Source: Cryoendolithus antarcticus (taxonomy: Eukaryota > Ascomycota > Dothideomycetes > Cladosporiales > Cladosporiaceae). Taken from it: 64,000 bases of DNA. How positions within the stretch are numbered: position 1 is the first letter of the stretch; each line of letters starts with the position of its first letter. Location: assembly GCA_002077065.1 (NCBI GenBank), contig NAJO01000030.1:1-64000 (forward strand), written 5' to 3'. The notes under the pieces were generated by a model. The model saw only the letters and a program-made list of their open reading frames with translations. It made no database searches and had not been told where the DNA came from. Made by a program: the position numbers and the translations under genes. This document shows positions 44,601 to 55,804 of this stretch, piece by piece.

Positions 44601-45650
44601 TCATCCCGACACCCCCGACTGACAGGACTCTATGAAATCGTTCTGCGCCTCTAGACCTTTGAGCTGACTGTAGCAGTGAGTTTTGCTGCTGTCACCGGGC
44701 ACTATGAACAGCAAGTCTACGCGCGCGATGACAAATAGTAGCAGGACCAGGACTTCCGGCACGAAGTCGAAGCAGTAGAAGGAGGCTTTGGAGTCGTACC
44801 TGAGCCGATCGAATGGTCAATATACGTCAGCACGCAATGAATTTGCCTACGTACCATGCCAGGCTCGTTATCGACATAGGTGTCATGTATGTGGTGCCAG
44901 CTCGAAACCCAGCAATGGTGATACCAAGAGAGCTCGTTACAACCAGGATCAGTGTCTTGAGCTCGGTAGTTCCATCGCCGAACTGCTCGGCGTTCGGAGA
45001 GCGCTTAGGCAGATAGGCGGGTAGCAACAGTGCGATCGGTAAGACTGCGATGAACAGAAGATAGCTGGTCCCGAAAAGGTAGATGTCTCGACAGACGCTG
45101 CGAGTGTGCTGATCGAGCGTATAGAAACTCAGAACGATGGTCGAAATGGTCATGACGAGAACGACTCCGATCACAGCGTATAGGCTCTTGAGTGCAACGC
45201 TCAACCAACGCTCCCAGCCGATCCCTGGTTGCTTCGCCCTCAGGATACGTTGTGCGAAGACCACATTGACGAAATAGATGAGAAGAGTTCCAGCGTTCAA
45301 GAGGATCTCCGCTGCGATCACAAGACTGACATTGTCGAGATTGTATGCCCAAGCGATACGCAGAGAGCAGGTGATCGTCCGTACGTTGCAAAACCCACCG
45401 AGCAGTCCAGAGATGATGAACTTGTGGTTCCTGCGTCGATTGAGTCGGAAGATCGTTATGTTCGTGGCCGCAAGGCAAACGTATATGAAGAGGAAGACTG
45501 CCGTCACGGGGACATCGAGGGTCTTGCTGGGTACTCCACCAACGCTGGCTGTATCTGGCGCATACGGTGGCTGTCTGGCAGTCAGTGTGATTGAACAGGA
45601 TTTGAATGGTGCATACTGACACCTTGGGGGGAGCGTGAAGGGCTCGCCAT
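44601..45650 (-). CDS. DUF3112-family seven-TM membrane protein
   Basis: Multi-pass membrane protein of 314 residues. Exons 45650-45621, 45570-44855 and 44799-44601. The start ATG at 45650 gives MASPSRSPQG, spliced (GTCAGT donor) to PPYAPDTASVGGVPSKTLD, the usual N-terminus of this fungal family. Six to seven hydrophobic segments are visible, with motifs FIISGLLGGFCNVRTITCSL, RIAWA and FVNVVFAQRILRA. The last splice restores the family end YDSKASFYCFDFVPEVLVLL. No function is established; the layout resembles Rta1/7TM receptor-like fungal proteins. It is co-located with the regulator gene that diverges from it. Confidence 0.82.
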
Positions 45651-46103
45651 CGGTGATGAGGTGCTGAGGCCACTTGATCAATAGAACTTGGGAGCAGCGA
45701 GTCTGCAGCGCTTATGAACACGAAACGGGTTGTGTTGTTTTGGCGAGCGGCGTTTTTGACTTCTGGGCGCTATTGTTCCACCGTTCTTGGACGGAACCTT
45801 TGGAGTAGGCATCATTGGAGCCTCCTGGTGACCTGCCACCTTATTCCTGTCATGCGCCTGCCATTCAGATAGCATTACCAATCAATCTGGTCCCAGAAGT
45901 TGCTCTTCTCCCCCAATCTGCCTCGACTTATAATCCCGTCCGCTTACGCCCCGACTCTGGTCCGTTCTCGTGCCGAGATACCCGTAGCGTTCGGCTGGCC
46001 GATTATTATGTTCCACCTGACCTTCGAACATGTTCTTGAGTCTGACATTGCACATTCAGTGTTCGGACCGCGCGCGCCCCAAGACGTGAACTTCGGATCA
46101 ACG
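45651..46103. other. Intergenic, divergent promoter of membrane-protein and regulator genes
   Basis: No supported gene. Probable shared regulatory region. Confidence 0.45.
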
Positions 46104-48438
46104 ATGCAAGATAACACACCGCACAAATTCCGTCGCGGAACGCAGAGGCGTGTATACCGTAGACCAGTGTTTGCAACAAGATATCATGAAGCTGACATCT
46201 TATCAGCTGTATCGAATGTCAGCATGGCTTACTACCATTTCTGTGCGCTGCTGAACAGTCACAGGCCGGCAACGGAAAATTCGCTGCTTGTGGCCATCCG
46301 CAGATGCACAGTCGTGTCGAAATTGTTCTGAGCGCAATCGAGCATGCGAGCTACAGACAGTTGCAGCCCGAAATGTCGATTCGCTGAGACTAGGCTCTCG
46401 GGAGCGTATTGCACGGCTGGAAGAGCGCATTGCGCGGCTCGAGGGGAAGCACACAAGCCTTTCGAAATATGTGAAGGCTCAGCAGCCCAACGCAGCACCT
46501 GCTGCACTTGAGCCTGTCTTTGACGAGGTGACTGAAGGTAGGCATGGCGAGCATATCGAGATCGACTCGGAATCTGAGATGTCGGATCAAGTAGCGAGCA
46601 CGGTAAGCGACTGACAGCTACAGAATTTCGACATGTCTGTTCCCCTCACTAAATTCTATGGTCAATACTCTTAGCCATCACACCTTCGGCTACTTTTCAA
46701 CCACAGTCTGCTCAGCGTCCGAGAGCATGCTCCACGACACTCACGCCATCACAAACCCTCCGAGGGGCGGCTGTCTCGAGCGAGGAGTGCGCTCCAGGCT
46801 TTGATGGTCTCTAAAGAGAACGCCAATGTCCTGGTAGCACAAGCTATGGAGTGGCTGACATGGGCGAACTCAATCGCACAACTGGTATTCATTGCTAGGA
46901 TAGAGGTCGATCTCATTCTGGATTGGGATCAAGCAAGGGGACCCCATGCACAACCGGCAGCAATCGCCGCCATTCTTTTGATCACAGCACAAGCGATTCA
47001 CCTTACGCCACAAAGCTCTCTGCATGGCCAGCTTATCGATGCATCAGCATACTCGCAAGCCGTCTCAGACGCAATTGAGACTTACATAGTGAATGACGAT
47101 GTGTTTGCAGGAACGCTGGAGGGCATCGAAGTCTCCTTGCTCTTTCAACGGTTGTAGGTATAGTCCTAGAATCCTGGACATCCGCTTACTGACTTCGAGA
47201 GGCATTTTGCGCATGCCAGATTCCAAAAAGTCTGGCTCGGTCTCCGCCGTACAATCGCTCTCGCAGAGATCATTGGATTGCCTCGTGCTTCTGACACGTC
47301 CGTCACGAATCGATCCGAGGAGTCTGGCCGGGCTCGAAATGGACAGACCCGCGAGGAGGCCGGTGCCTTGCTTTGGCAATCGGCATGCACAATGGAACGT
47401 CTTGCGGGCTGCATGTTCGGTCTCCCCATAACCGCTAGGATGGCTCCGTTCCCAATAGATCGACCGGTCTTCGTAGGCATGCATCTTGTCCCCCAGGCGT
47501 ACTTCTGCCGCTTGGCAGATATCGCTGGCAAGATCCCAGCGTTGGACGATCTCTCCATCAAAGGACGGTCATCCCGTCAAGCCTGTGACATGGTGTTGAG
47601 CATAGATCAAGAGTTTCGAGAGTTGACAAGCCTCGCACCCATGTCTTGGTGGGACGTGCGTCCGAATGAGAAGAAAGTTACACTGGATCTGGTTCTCCAG
47701 TATTTCCAGCAATACTTCACAGCGAGGGCGCACATGCAGCTGGCCCTCCACAACGATCGAAGCAACACATACGCCTATAGTCACATGGTCTGCACCGAAG
47801 CTTGTCGGGATCTGGCTGTTCGTTACGCTGCATTGCGCCCTCTAGTATTAGGCGGGTTCTTTCCGGTACGATTGTTTGATGTGCAAGCACTCACCGCTGC
47901 AATCTTCCTCCTTCATACGTGTTACAGTCCAGGCAGCTCACAAGGAATGGACTCAACCCGAACACCACCTTCTCTGGTGCTGATACAGCAAGTCGTAGAC
48001 AGCATGGACTTGGCCTCGAAGGCAATTGGGGGCGGGCACTTCGCTCAAGAGGCTGCACGTACTATCCGATCACTGTCGGCACTTCTGAGTAACAATCACT
48101 CGACAGATTCACGATACGTCAGCTTGAGGGTTCCTCTGCTGGGGAGGATACATATTAGGCGCCAGGACCCGAACCTGACGTCAGAGGAATTCTCGACTGG
48201 CAGCTCTGCTCTACCACCTCAGATGCAAGAACCCGAAAGTGCAGCGTCTATGCAGGTCCTGGAAACTGGTGCACTTGCCAACGCGATGCCGCTGGATGGG
48301 ATGACGACTGATCCAAACAGCTGGCTCATGGAAATCTCTGGAGTACTGCCATTCCTATCGCACGATGCTCATGCTCCAGATCAATCGCAGATGCTTGGTG
48401 ATTTCGACACAGAAAGCTTTGGCTTCGATCAGGTGTGA
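46104..48438 (+). CDS. Zn(II)2Cys6 transcription factor with microexon
   Basis: Fungal-specific regulator of 709 residues. Exons 46104-46168, 46207-46217, 46265-46602, 46675-47153 and 47202-48438. Splicing of the 11-nt second exon builds the zinc cluster CIECRQRKIRC...SCRNCSERNRAC with all six Cys (CxxC-x6-C and CxxC-x6-C), preceded by the typical lead FRRGTQRRVYRRP. A coiled coil for dimerisation follows (RERIARLEERIARLEGK). The middle domain (fungal_trans-like) includes QALMVSKENANVLVAQAMEWL and CMFGLPITARMAPFPID. Introns 1 and 2 are only 38 and 47 nt with GTTTGC and GTCAGC donors. It probably regulates neighbouring SDR, cupin and membrane-protein genes (inference from location). Confidence 0.83.
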
Positions 48439-48911
48439 GCATGTGATGCCAAAGTCAGCTGCTAGAAGCTTTTTTAAGGACAGCGGACCTTTATTGCGAT
48501 CCACGAGGCAGTAGTGTCATATGAGCTTCTGGTGTTGGCACGTGGCGCCCTAAGTGAATCTTGAGCAGGCATCAATCGTTGCGTAGGAATTTTACAGCGA
48601 AGAAGAGCCCAACATTGCGTCTACATCGCTGTATTATTGGCGAGGAGAACGGCGTCCTGGCCTTGCCCTAGACTCGCGAGTAATCCGGATGGCATCGCTT
48701 CCATAGCTTCGATTCCTCAGCGCTTCCGTTCATGATCGGAACGCTTGACGCAACTGGGCGTAGCGTCATTGTCAGACCCTCCATGATCACTCGCATGGGC
48801 CTGAACGCTGGCTCCTCTCCGGCCTGCTGTAGGGCTTGTTTTGTAGCAGCCGGACTGACTTGTATTGTACTCGACTTCGATCACTTTCGTGCTCCGCAAC
48901 GTTCTTGTCAC
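48439..48911. other. Intergenic at right edge of the inserted gene block
   Basis: 3' flanks of the regulator and metzincin copy 4. No gene visible. Confidence 0.5.
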
Positions 48912-50702
48912 TTAGCTTCTAGCTGCGATACCCATGTGGTCCATTCTGCACGAGACCTGCTATTTGATGCATTAGCGAGCTTTCACATGTTACCAAAGGG
49001 CTTCTCACCGTATCGTAGTCCAGATCTGCGCTTTTCTGTGCAAGGAATCCAGGAGGATACGCATTATAGTCACCTTTGGACGGCGTCTGCGGTGCCACTG
49101 GTCGTACGGTCCTCGTGACGTCGCCTCTGATTACGACCATTGGCTTATATGCTGGTCCCACAGCGACCTGCTGCAGCGCTCGACCCTCAAGCAAGTCCCT
49201 GGGAGTCGTCGGACTCCTAGCGGGATACAGCGCGAGCCTCCGAGCAATATCGCCATCGGATGGTCCGGTACATTTTCGGGGATTCGGGTTGCCACACGGA
49301 TGAATCTGATTATATCGGCGACCCTGAGGCCAATCGAGGTCATCCTCCCAGATCTTGAGATCGCGGATGATAGAGCCCCTGGCTTCGCCCTTACCATCCA
49401 CGCTGAATAGATTAGCGCAAGTATGGGACATCTTTTCAGCGACGTGACTACCTACGATACGCCTGTTGTAGAACTGTAGATCATGACACTCTTGAGATCT
49501 ACAGGTCCGCCGCTAGCATAGAATAGGTGTTCCATCTCGCCGTTGCCGATGGGTGCCCACGCTCCAGCTTCTGTGTCTGGGTCAGCGGGCCGTAAAGACC
49601 TTTGCGCCATTGAATATCTCACCTGGCCAATGCTTGTCGACCAAAGACAGGTTACGTAGCCTGCGTTGTCGGTTAGTATCCAGTGCGTTTTCTAACACTC
49701 GTCCTGCTTACAGAGCCCAGATCCGCTCGGGTCCAACGAGGCCAGCAAAGCCCAGCTCATCCGTCATGTTCTTGATCTTCTTGAACGTAACATTATAGCT
49801 GCGGATGTACTGAGGTCGGAAGATTATACTTGGGTCCCTCGCACCCCACGCATCGTACACCCCTGGACGTTGGTGCTCGTGCAGCAAGCCGGAACAGTGG
49901 CCAAGCTCATGTGCAACAGTGAGATTGTTATCTGCTGCAAACCAATCGTGAAAGTCTTGGTCATCGTCCGTCTCGATCGGCTCTGCAAGTTGCTTGAGGA
50001 AACGACGGACAAAGAATAACCTGTTTGGCCAAGGATCATGAGGGGAACTGGAGTTTGTGTTGAAACCAAGTGTACAATTCGAGATTAGCGTCGCATTTTC
50101 GCTGTACATGAGCTTCAACACTCGTTTTTTGTTGATTCCGGGGATCGAACATAGACAGTCCGTCGTCGCTCCGCACTCCCTTGCTGGCGCTATCCTGATC
50201 GAAGACGAGGTGTTGTTGTCTGCAAGTACTGGTTGCCCTATCAGGTTCGTCAGAGATCGGCGGGCGTCCTACTGTGTGCGGAATTCTATACAAAAAGCCC
50301 AGGCACCGATGAATTCGACTCGCATCTGTGGAATGGTGTACTCGTCTTCGAAGCAGTACCGTAGGACATGCTTTCCAGAGTGTGGCGCACATTCTTGGAA
50401 AAGCACTGTTAGCGCGCGATGTGATTAGTAGCTTTCATCGGGTTGTGGCAGAACCCACCTGGCCAAAGCTGCTCTTTTCGGACCCTCTCGCCTTGCAGTC
50501 GAATAGCCGCTGTGTACTCGTCGTCGGTCATTATACTGATGTAGCGCTTCCGGAACTGCTTATCGAGATAGGCGGCGCCTGCCATGACGTGGCGTGTAAC
50601 TTGTCGAAGTCTCGCTACCAAGTCATTTTGAGAGTGTCGTCGGTAGGTAGACAGAGCAGTGAGTATCAGGACAGCAAGTCTCAACACCGTGAGGAGACGC
50701 AT
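48912..50702 (-). CDS. Astacin-like metzincin copy 4, intact
   Basis: Predicted protease of 492 residues; exons 50702-50459, 50405-50292, 50237-49712, 49660-49623, 49570-49456, 49402-49009 and 48959-48912. The N-terminus (LLTVLRLAVLILTALS) can be a signal peptide or anchor. The zinc site is HELGHCSGLLHEHQRPG, with all three His and the Glu, and the Met-turn is KSVMIYSS. The end block CTGPSDGDIARRLALYP is intact. The last small exon (GTGAGA donor, CTAATG branch, ATAG acceptor) replaces a read-through end at 48919; either is possible. This copy is the most diverged at its C-terminus, with basic MVVIRGDVTRTVRP. Confidence 0.83.
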
Positions 50703-51030
50703 AGTTCAAACTCGTCCTGTGCGTGGAGTATCGACGAGACCGAATATGGTAATATAGAGGAGCTACAGATGGTGCATCAGCACGTGAATGTGGTTTGCTG
50801 GCTATGTGTGGTGGACGTGATAGTCGGTCCGTCTAGTATGCGCCCGTGCAATCACATACTCCGATGTTGCCGACTGCTATACTTGGTGCCATGGAGCAGA
50901 CGTACCCACATGAAGTTGTGCCTCTACAGCGCACCACCTGCCGAAGTCTGGTGACTGTCATTGCCGGTGATCTCGATGTCCTGGCACTGTCAGTAGACTG
51001 CCCGTCCTAGCGATCATCGGGTCCCAGCAT
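50703..51030. other. Intergenic between metzincin copies 4 and 5
   Basis: Promoter of copy 4 and 3' flank of copy 5. Nothing else seen. Confidence 0.5.
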
Positions 51031-52756
51031 TCACAAACGCACCAACGATGTCAGCGAGCTCATCTGTTTTGCAAAAACTGGGGGTATTGAAGCCTTCAGC
51101 TTCTTGTAAGCCTCACTGCCGAAGTGTAGCGGAGTTGACGACGGCAGCGGTCGAAGAGTAGCATTGTGTTTGCCAAGACTGACACGCATGGGCCGCCAAT
51201 GCGTGGCATTGGACGAAGGAGCCTTCAAGCCCTGCAATTGATTCGCTTCTCGCCTACGCCGAGCGAAGAAATCGCGAGGGTATAACTGAGCGATGCGAGC
51301 CATGTCACCCGCTGAAGGCATACATGCCGCAGGGTCCAGTGTGCCACATATGTAGACCGGGCTGTAGACCCATCCACCAGGCTCGTCTTCGTCGGGGTAT
51401 CCGCCGCCACCATGTGCTTGTGAAAGGACAGCGGAAGATTTGCCATGGTCATCAAACCTGTGCAGTACACAACTGTCAGTCCGATACCACAGTGCCTGCG
51501 TTGGCTGATGTAATACTCGGTACCGACGGCGGTGCCATAGATTATGATGCTATCGTAATCGATCAGTCCACCGTTGACTATGTCAAGGTGGGTAAGGTCC
51601 GCGTCGCTATACGGCACCCAATCAACCACTTCTATCTCGGAGTCAGGCCGATACTCATAATCGAATGGCGCAAGTCCAAGTCATACCTGGCCAGTGCTTT
51701 TGTGCAAGAAACCTGTTTGAGAGTCTGAGATATGTCAGCGAAGTGCTTACAGCGCTTTGAACTTGCTGAACTCACATTGCCATGAATCGGGCGCCCAGGT
51801 CCAGACCCTTCACCCAAGGCGCCTCATTCTCGGTGAGTGTGTAAAGTGTGACTGCTGCGTTTGAGTAGCCCGCGAGGTATTGGGGTCGGAATATGAGCGA
51901 CGGGTTCACACTGTTGAAGATGTCATACGCTCCGGGTCGCTGATGCTCGTGATGGAGACCCATTACATGGTCAAGCTCGTGTGCAATCACTTGCGTGTTG
52001 TATGCTCGCCAATACTGCCTCCATTGCTCGTCAAGAGCATCGACTAGAGGTTTACGAAGTAATGTCATGTCTGGTGCGGTGATTTGTACATTCATCTGAT
52101 TCGCCCACTTTTTTGAAAAGTCGCTCATGAATCCTACGGTTGCCGATGAAGTCGGCGCAGTAGTCTCGTTGATCCGCAGAGTACTAAAGGAGTCGATTCC
52201 AGGTGTACCGCAGATGCATCCGTAGTCATCGGGTGCGCAGGGCGGGGCGGGGCGAATATGGAGGCCGGAGTCGATCAAGGCAGGCACCCCTTCGCCATCA
52301 GTATGTGTTTCCATCCCGCCTCTCATCGGAACTCACACTTCAGCCATGCCTGCATCCACAGGTCTTCGAGCCTTTGCGCTGTGGTCTCGTTCGCGAAGCA
52401 GTAAGCGAGCATGTAGTCTCCATTGACGCTACCGCAAGCAGTCGCTGTGACTATCGTCAGACCTGTTTCGTAAACCGTGAAAGCAGTGGTGACTGACTTG
52501 GCCATTGCCCACCCTTTGGAAAGATCTGTCCCGTTCGGGCACTGTACTCGAGTTCTGATTCCACACTCATGAACCTTTTCAACCGAGCACTCGGCCGTGT
52601 ACCACTGGGCGCAGCGAGGAACTGCCACAATTGCGATCCAATGGCATAAAGTATCCAGAGCAATGCTAGTATGCCGATCCATGCGGCGAATTTGATCGCA
52701 ACCGACTTGATCCGCAGACCGTCGAGCATCGATGATCGCCAACGGCCATGCTTCAT
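51031..52756 (-). CDS. Astacin-like metzincin copy 5, Met-turn variant
   Basis: Predicted protease of 486 residues; exons 52756-52498, 52444-52337, 52289-51776, 51724-51687, 51631-51517 and 51457-51031. The membrane anchor FAAWIGILALLWILYAIG lies about 20-25 residues from the start MKHGRW (a second ATG at 52729 would shorten the cytosolic part). The zinc site HELDHVMGLHHEHQRPG keeps all ligands, but the Met-turn position reads DSIIIYGT, with Ile replacing Met. The end block is CMPSAGDMARIAQLYP. The Met is near-universal in metzincins but not always essential, so activity is uncertain. Confidence 0.82.
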
Positions 52757-53406
52757 GCTTTTAAGGGTCGTGGTCGGCTTGTGTAGCAGCTTGATGGAGT
52801 CCTGCTGAGATTGTAGAAGGATATATTGCGAGAAAGAGATTCGCGAATGCATGCCGCGTTGTTCGCATGCGTGCATGAGGTGTTGACGTCTAAGGGTCGA
52901 CACTTTGCCATGATACCACGAGAAACATGTAGAGCTTTTCAAGTACGGGATGGGATGGAGCTTGTAGAATTTCGCTCTGCAGTAGTCTGGTAGGGAGAGG
53001 AGAATACCTATGCTTAATACGAATGCCTATCGGGACCAGAAGGCAGCGCGCACAATCCAATGAGACATCGCCAGGCCCAGAACGAGGGTAAGTGGCTGTA
53101 TGACCAGTGCATATACGTGCATCTAGAGTTGGCATGTTGAACGATGTGTTTGGCGCGCAACAAATATTGAAGTGGTGAAGTGGGAGAGCAGTGTCAGAAT
53201 ACTTTGACAGCAGATGGAGCTGATGCATCTGCTCTCAACGGAGCGCGACTAGCTCGGCGGCGCGCGGACTATAAGAAAGACGGGTGACTTCACGGACTGA
53301 GAGACGAACGGGAAGGGGAGGTCAGCCGTACTTGCCGGAACCAGTCAAGATTGACAAGGGAGTATATAGAGCCTCGGCGAGATCATCACCGTCGCTCCTT
53401 CCTCGA
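52757..53406. other. Intergenic between metzincin copies 5 and 6
   Basis: No gene supported; upstream region of copy 5. Confidence 0.5.
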
Positions 53407-54260
53407 TCAGACGACATTCATCGTCTGGTAGAATTCGCCAGCACCCTCATCCTCGAACCCAGCATTCACAGCAGCCAGCAATACATGCGACAAGCGGCAC
53501 TCGACCTGAGTACTACCGGTATTGGATCCGACGGAGAGTGTCCGAGCCGGAAGAGGACGGATCGTGGTGGCATAGTTCTGAACGATCATTCTGATGGGCG
53601 AAAGCGCCGACTCACCAACGGTGTCGCGCTTTCAACGCGGACGATCGAGCGGCATACTGAGACCCTTCCCGGGGTCATTCGTACGTGGGTACAGCTCGAC
53701 CACGCGCTTGATATCGCCAGAGGAAGGACCGGTACAGTGCCTCGGATCCTGATCCAGACACGAGGGCGCCCGATGCCGCGCGGACTGTGGGAGTTCAGCC
53801 CGGAGATGGAGGCGTGGCTGAGAGATAATCAGCTTATGCCACTTGTGTCAAGCACTAGGATGTCTAACCCGGCCACGGCGCATTTGGCCTTCGCGTCAGT
53901 TCGGCCACTGGTATATTGTGAGCCTGACTGTACTCGTCTTCACTTTGTTTGCTGAAGAAGCGCTTCATTATCCTTGTAGCATCCTCATTGCTGTACTCCG
54001 CGATGCTTCAAATGATGATACCCGAAAGTGCCGCGAAACTGCAGTTGAGCACCATCCGGCGCACCCGCGATGCCAGAGCCAGCATCCTCGACCTCCGTAG
54101 CGTGCTCATTGAGGTCGCCGTGTCGAGCTATGATAGATACGGCGGCGGCTTCAGGCCCATGCAAGCTCGATAGCGACATGCGTGACCCACCCTCAACCAT
54201 CTTGACCGCTTGCTCATTCTGTCGAGACACGGGAACCGTTGGCATGCATTCGTGCAGAAA
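53407..54260 (-). pseudogene. Astacin-like metzincin copy 6, decayed relic
   Basis: The terminal exon (53784-53407, after a CTGAAC branch and CACAG acceptor) is clear: it encodes CTGPSSGDIKRVVELYP and then RMIVQNYATTIRPLP like copies 2-5, but carries TGA at 53632-53634. Upstream, around 54190-54250, a stretch aligns with the ends of exon 2 of the other copies (GTTCC...TCGA...GAAT.AG.AAGC). The zinc-site exon is largely gone; only a weak trace (GYHHLKHRG) remains near 54015. No start or full frame survives. Confidence 0.62.
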
Positions 54261-54423
54261 ACCTATGCCAGGCGGTTTGGTGTCTTAGGCTTCCGCGTGC
54301 TGTTCATTATTGCAGGCCATGATCGAATCAGGTCTTTAGCATGCAGCGCGATTGGGTACGGCTTTCGTATGAGAGTCCCGTTAGGCCGAGAGCGATTTGC
54401 TGCTCCGTCACAGGGTACTGAGT

Positions 54424-55182
54424 TCACTGTTTTTCGAGCACAGCCAGACAATCTGCCCTCACCTTCGCGGATCCTTCGACGTGTCCCCAGCGATCTAGCA
54501 ACCCGGAGATCACGGTCCACTGCTGCACAGCATCATCTCGACGCCCATCTCGCACAAGCTGCTGGAGTCGAGCGGGTGCGTGCAAGACCCACTTCACTGT
54601 CTCCTGTTGCTTCCGCCGCTGCCCTGCATTGCCGGCGCCGCTGCCGCTGACACCATGCTGCTTCCTCAGGTGTTCGGACAGCACTTTTGCGCTCTCTGCA
54701 ATCTTGCCCACGTCCTCTTCCAACGAGCCAGTCATCGGAGTGAGCGGATCCATATTCATCCTCATCTTCCGAATCGTGTCCGTCGCCGCAATCAGCTTGG
54801 AGTAATTGTCGTACACCAACGCCTTCTTCTCCCCATCCAGCGTTCTGACCTCGCCAATCAACGCAGCTTCCACACGAAGCACGCCCTCCAAGCTCTCCTT
54901 GGCGAGGATGCCTCGGACATATTCGTCCGCATCAAAGCCAGCTGTATCCAACTCAGACTCAGTCTGCACGTCTAGCGTTGGCGTAGGTGGCACATCTCCG
55001 TCACCGGCTTTGAGATTGTAGTAGTCACGTAGCGCTGAGCGATCTGCGCGATTGCGGCGAAGGCTCCCTGTCGCTGGACCTGGCCCGCCTTGGCGTGAGG
55101 TGGAGGCGGAGCGGTCGGTGGAGGCGGAACCGCGGCGGGACGACAAGCTGATTGAAGGGCGTGGCGAGGCGATGGTGGACAT
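54424..55182 (-). CDS. VPS51: GARP tethering complex subunit Vps51
   Basis: Single exon, 252 residues from ATG 55182 (MSTIASPRPS). Vps51 is part of the Golgi-associated retrograde protein complex that tethers endosome-derived vesicles at the trans-Golgi. The family core is evident: ALRDYYNLK, then FDADEYVRGILAKESLEGVL, RVEAALIGEVRTLDGEKKALVYDNYSKLIAATDTIRKMR and the coiled coil after it. The length fits fungal Vps51, which is shorter than animal Ang2. The N-terminus is Ser-rich. Confidence 0.93.
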   Translation of the reverse strand: MSTIASPRPSISLSSRRGSASTDRSASTSRQGGPGPATGSLRRNRADRSALRDYYNLKAGDGDVPPTPTLDVQTESELDTAGFDADEYVRGILAKESLEGVLRVEAALIGEVRTLDGEKKALVYDNYSKLIAATDTIRKMRMNMDPLTPMTGSLEEDVGKIAESAKVLSEHLRKQHGVSGSGAGNAGQRRKQQETVKWVLHAPARLQQLVRDGRRDDAVQQWTVISGLLDRWGHVEGSAKVRADCLAVLEKQ

Positions 55183-55804
55183 AGTACACGAGCAGTGCAC
55201 GTAGCTATGTCTATTGTCGTGGAGCGATGTACTTTGTCTTCGTCGCGTCAAGGCAGGTCGCGTTCATACTACGCTCATTCGGGTATGGCGTGGAAGGTGC
55301 TTCCGACTTCCTCACTTCATTGCACATCAATTGCATCCATCACTTTGCCGTTGTGCTATACAACTTCGGGTACCATGTGCAGTTACTTCTTCGACATGCT
55401 CGAGAGGATGCGCTGAGTCGGGTGAGATGGTCGATCCGCTGACTGCGGTCAGATGACCTGTACGCTCGTCCATGTTGGTCGCGGTTTAGACGCGACAGAG
55501 CAGCATACTGTCGGCCCATTCAACATATGCCGGCACAGTCCTTCCCTTCACACCTATCCATCCACCACTACCTACTTATGAAACCAGGACGATCCATTCG
55601 ATTAATCGAACGCCCATGTTAGCTGCGTCCGACTGGCAAGGAAGGCACGACGGACCCAATGTTACACGACTGCCTGCAGCGCAGCGGCAGCGTCCGCCAC
55701 GCCAAGTCGAGCGTTTCTGTTTATCATGATACTCATTTCCCCTGTAGTATATTCCAACTCACCCTCAAACTCTGATCTCTCGGATCGCGCACAAGTTGTC
55801 CACC
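55183..55804. other. Intergenic, divergent promoter of VPS51 and RdRP
   Basis: No coding region supported; several short open frames overlap one another. Confidence 0.5.

Larger units (their letters stand above)
35261..54260 (-). repeat. Tandem array of six astacin-like metzincin genes
   Basis: Six same-strand paralogues (copies 1-6 at about 35.26-36.96, 37.46-39.19, 39.61-41.13, 48.91-50.70, 51.03-52.76 and 53.41-54.26 kb). All four copies with fully traceable exons share intron positions, phases and an exon 4 of exactly 38 bases; exon 5 is 118 or 115 bases. The shared plan is an N-terminal membrane anchor, a Cys-containing segment, a zinc site HExxHxxGxxHEHQRP, a Met-turn SxMxY in exon 5, and a final C-x-GPSxGDIAR..LYP block. 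This combination is that of M12A-type metzincins. The array is interrupted between copies 3 and 4 by a four-gene block (42-48.4 kb). Confidence 0.88.

Noticed and set aside
45678..45881. Upstream frame considered as the N-terminus of the DUF3112 protein
   Set aside because: Runs into a stop in every usable phase; the short exon at 45650-45621 gives the family N-terminus in correct phase.
53284..53955. Plus-strand 223-codon open frame
   Set aside because: Its antisense strand encodes recognisable metzincin C-terminal sequence; the plus frame has no family resemblance and is likely a shadow.
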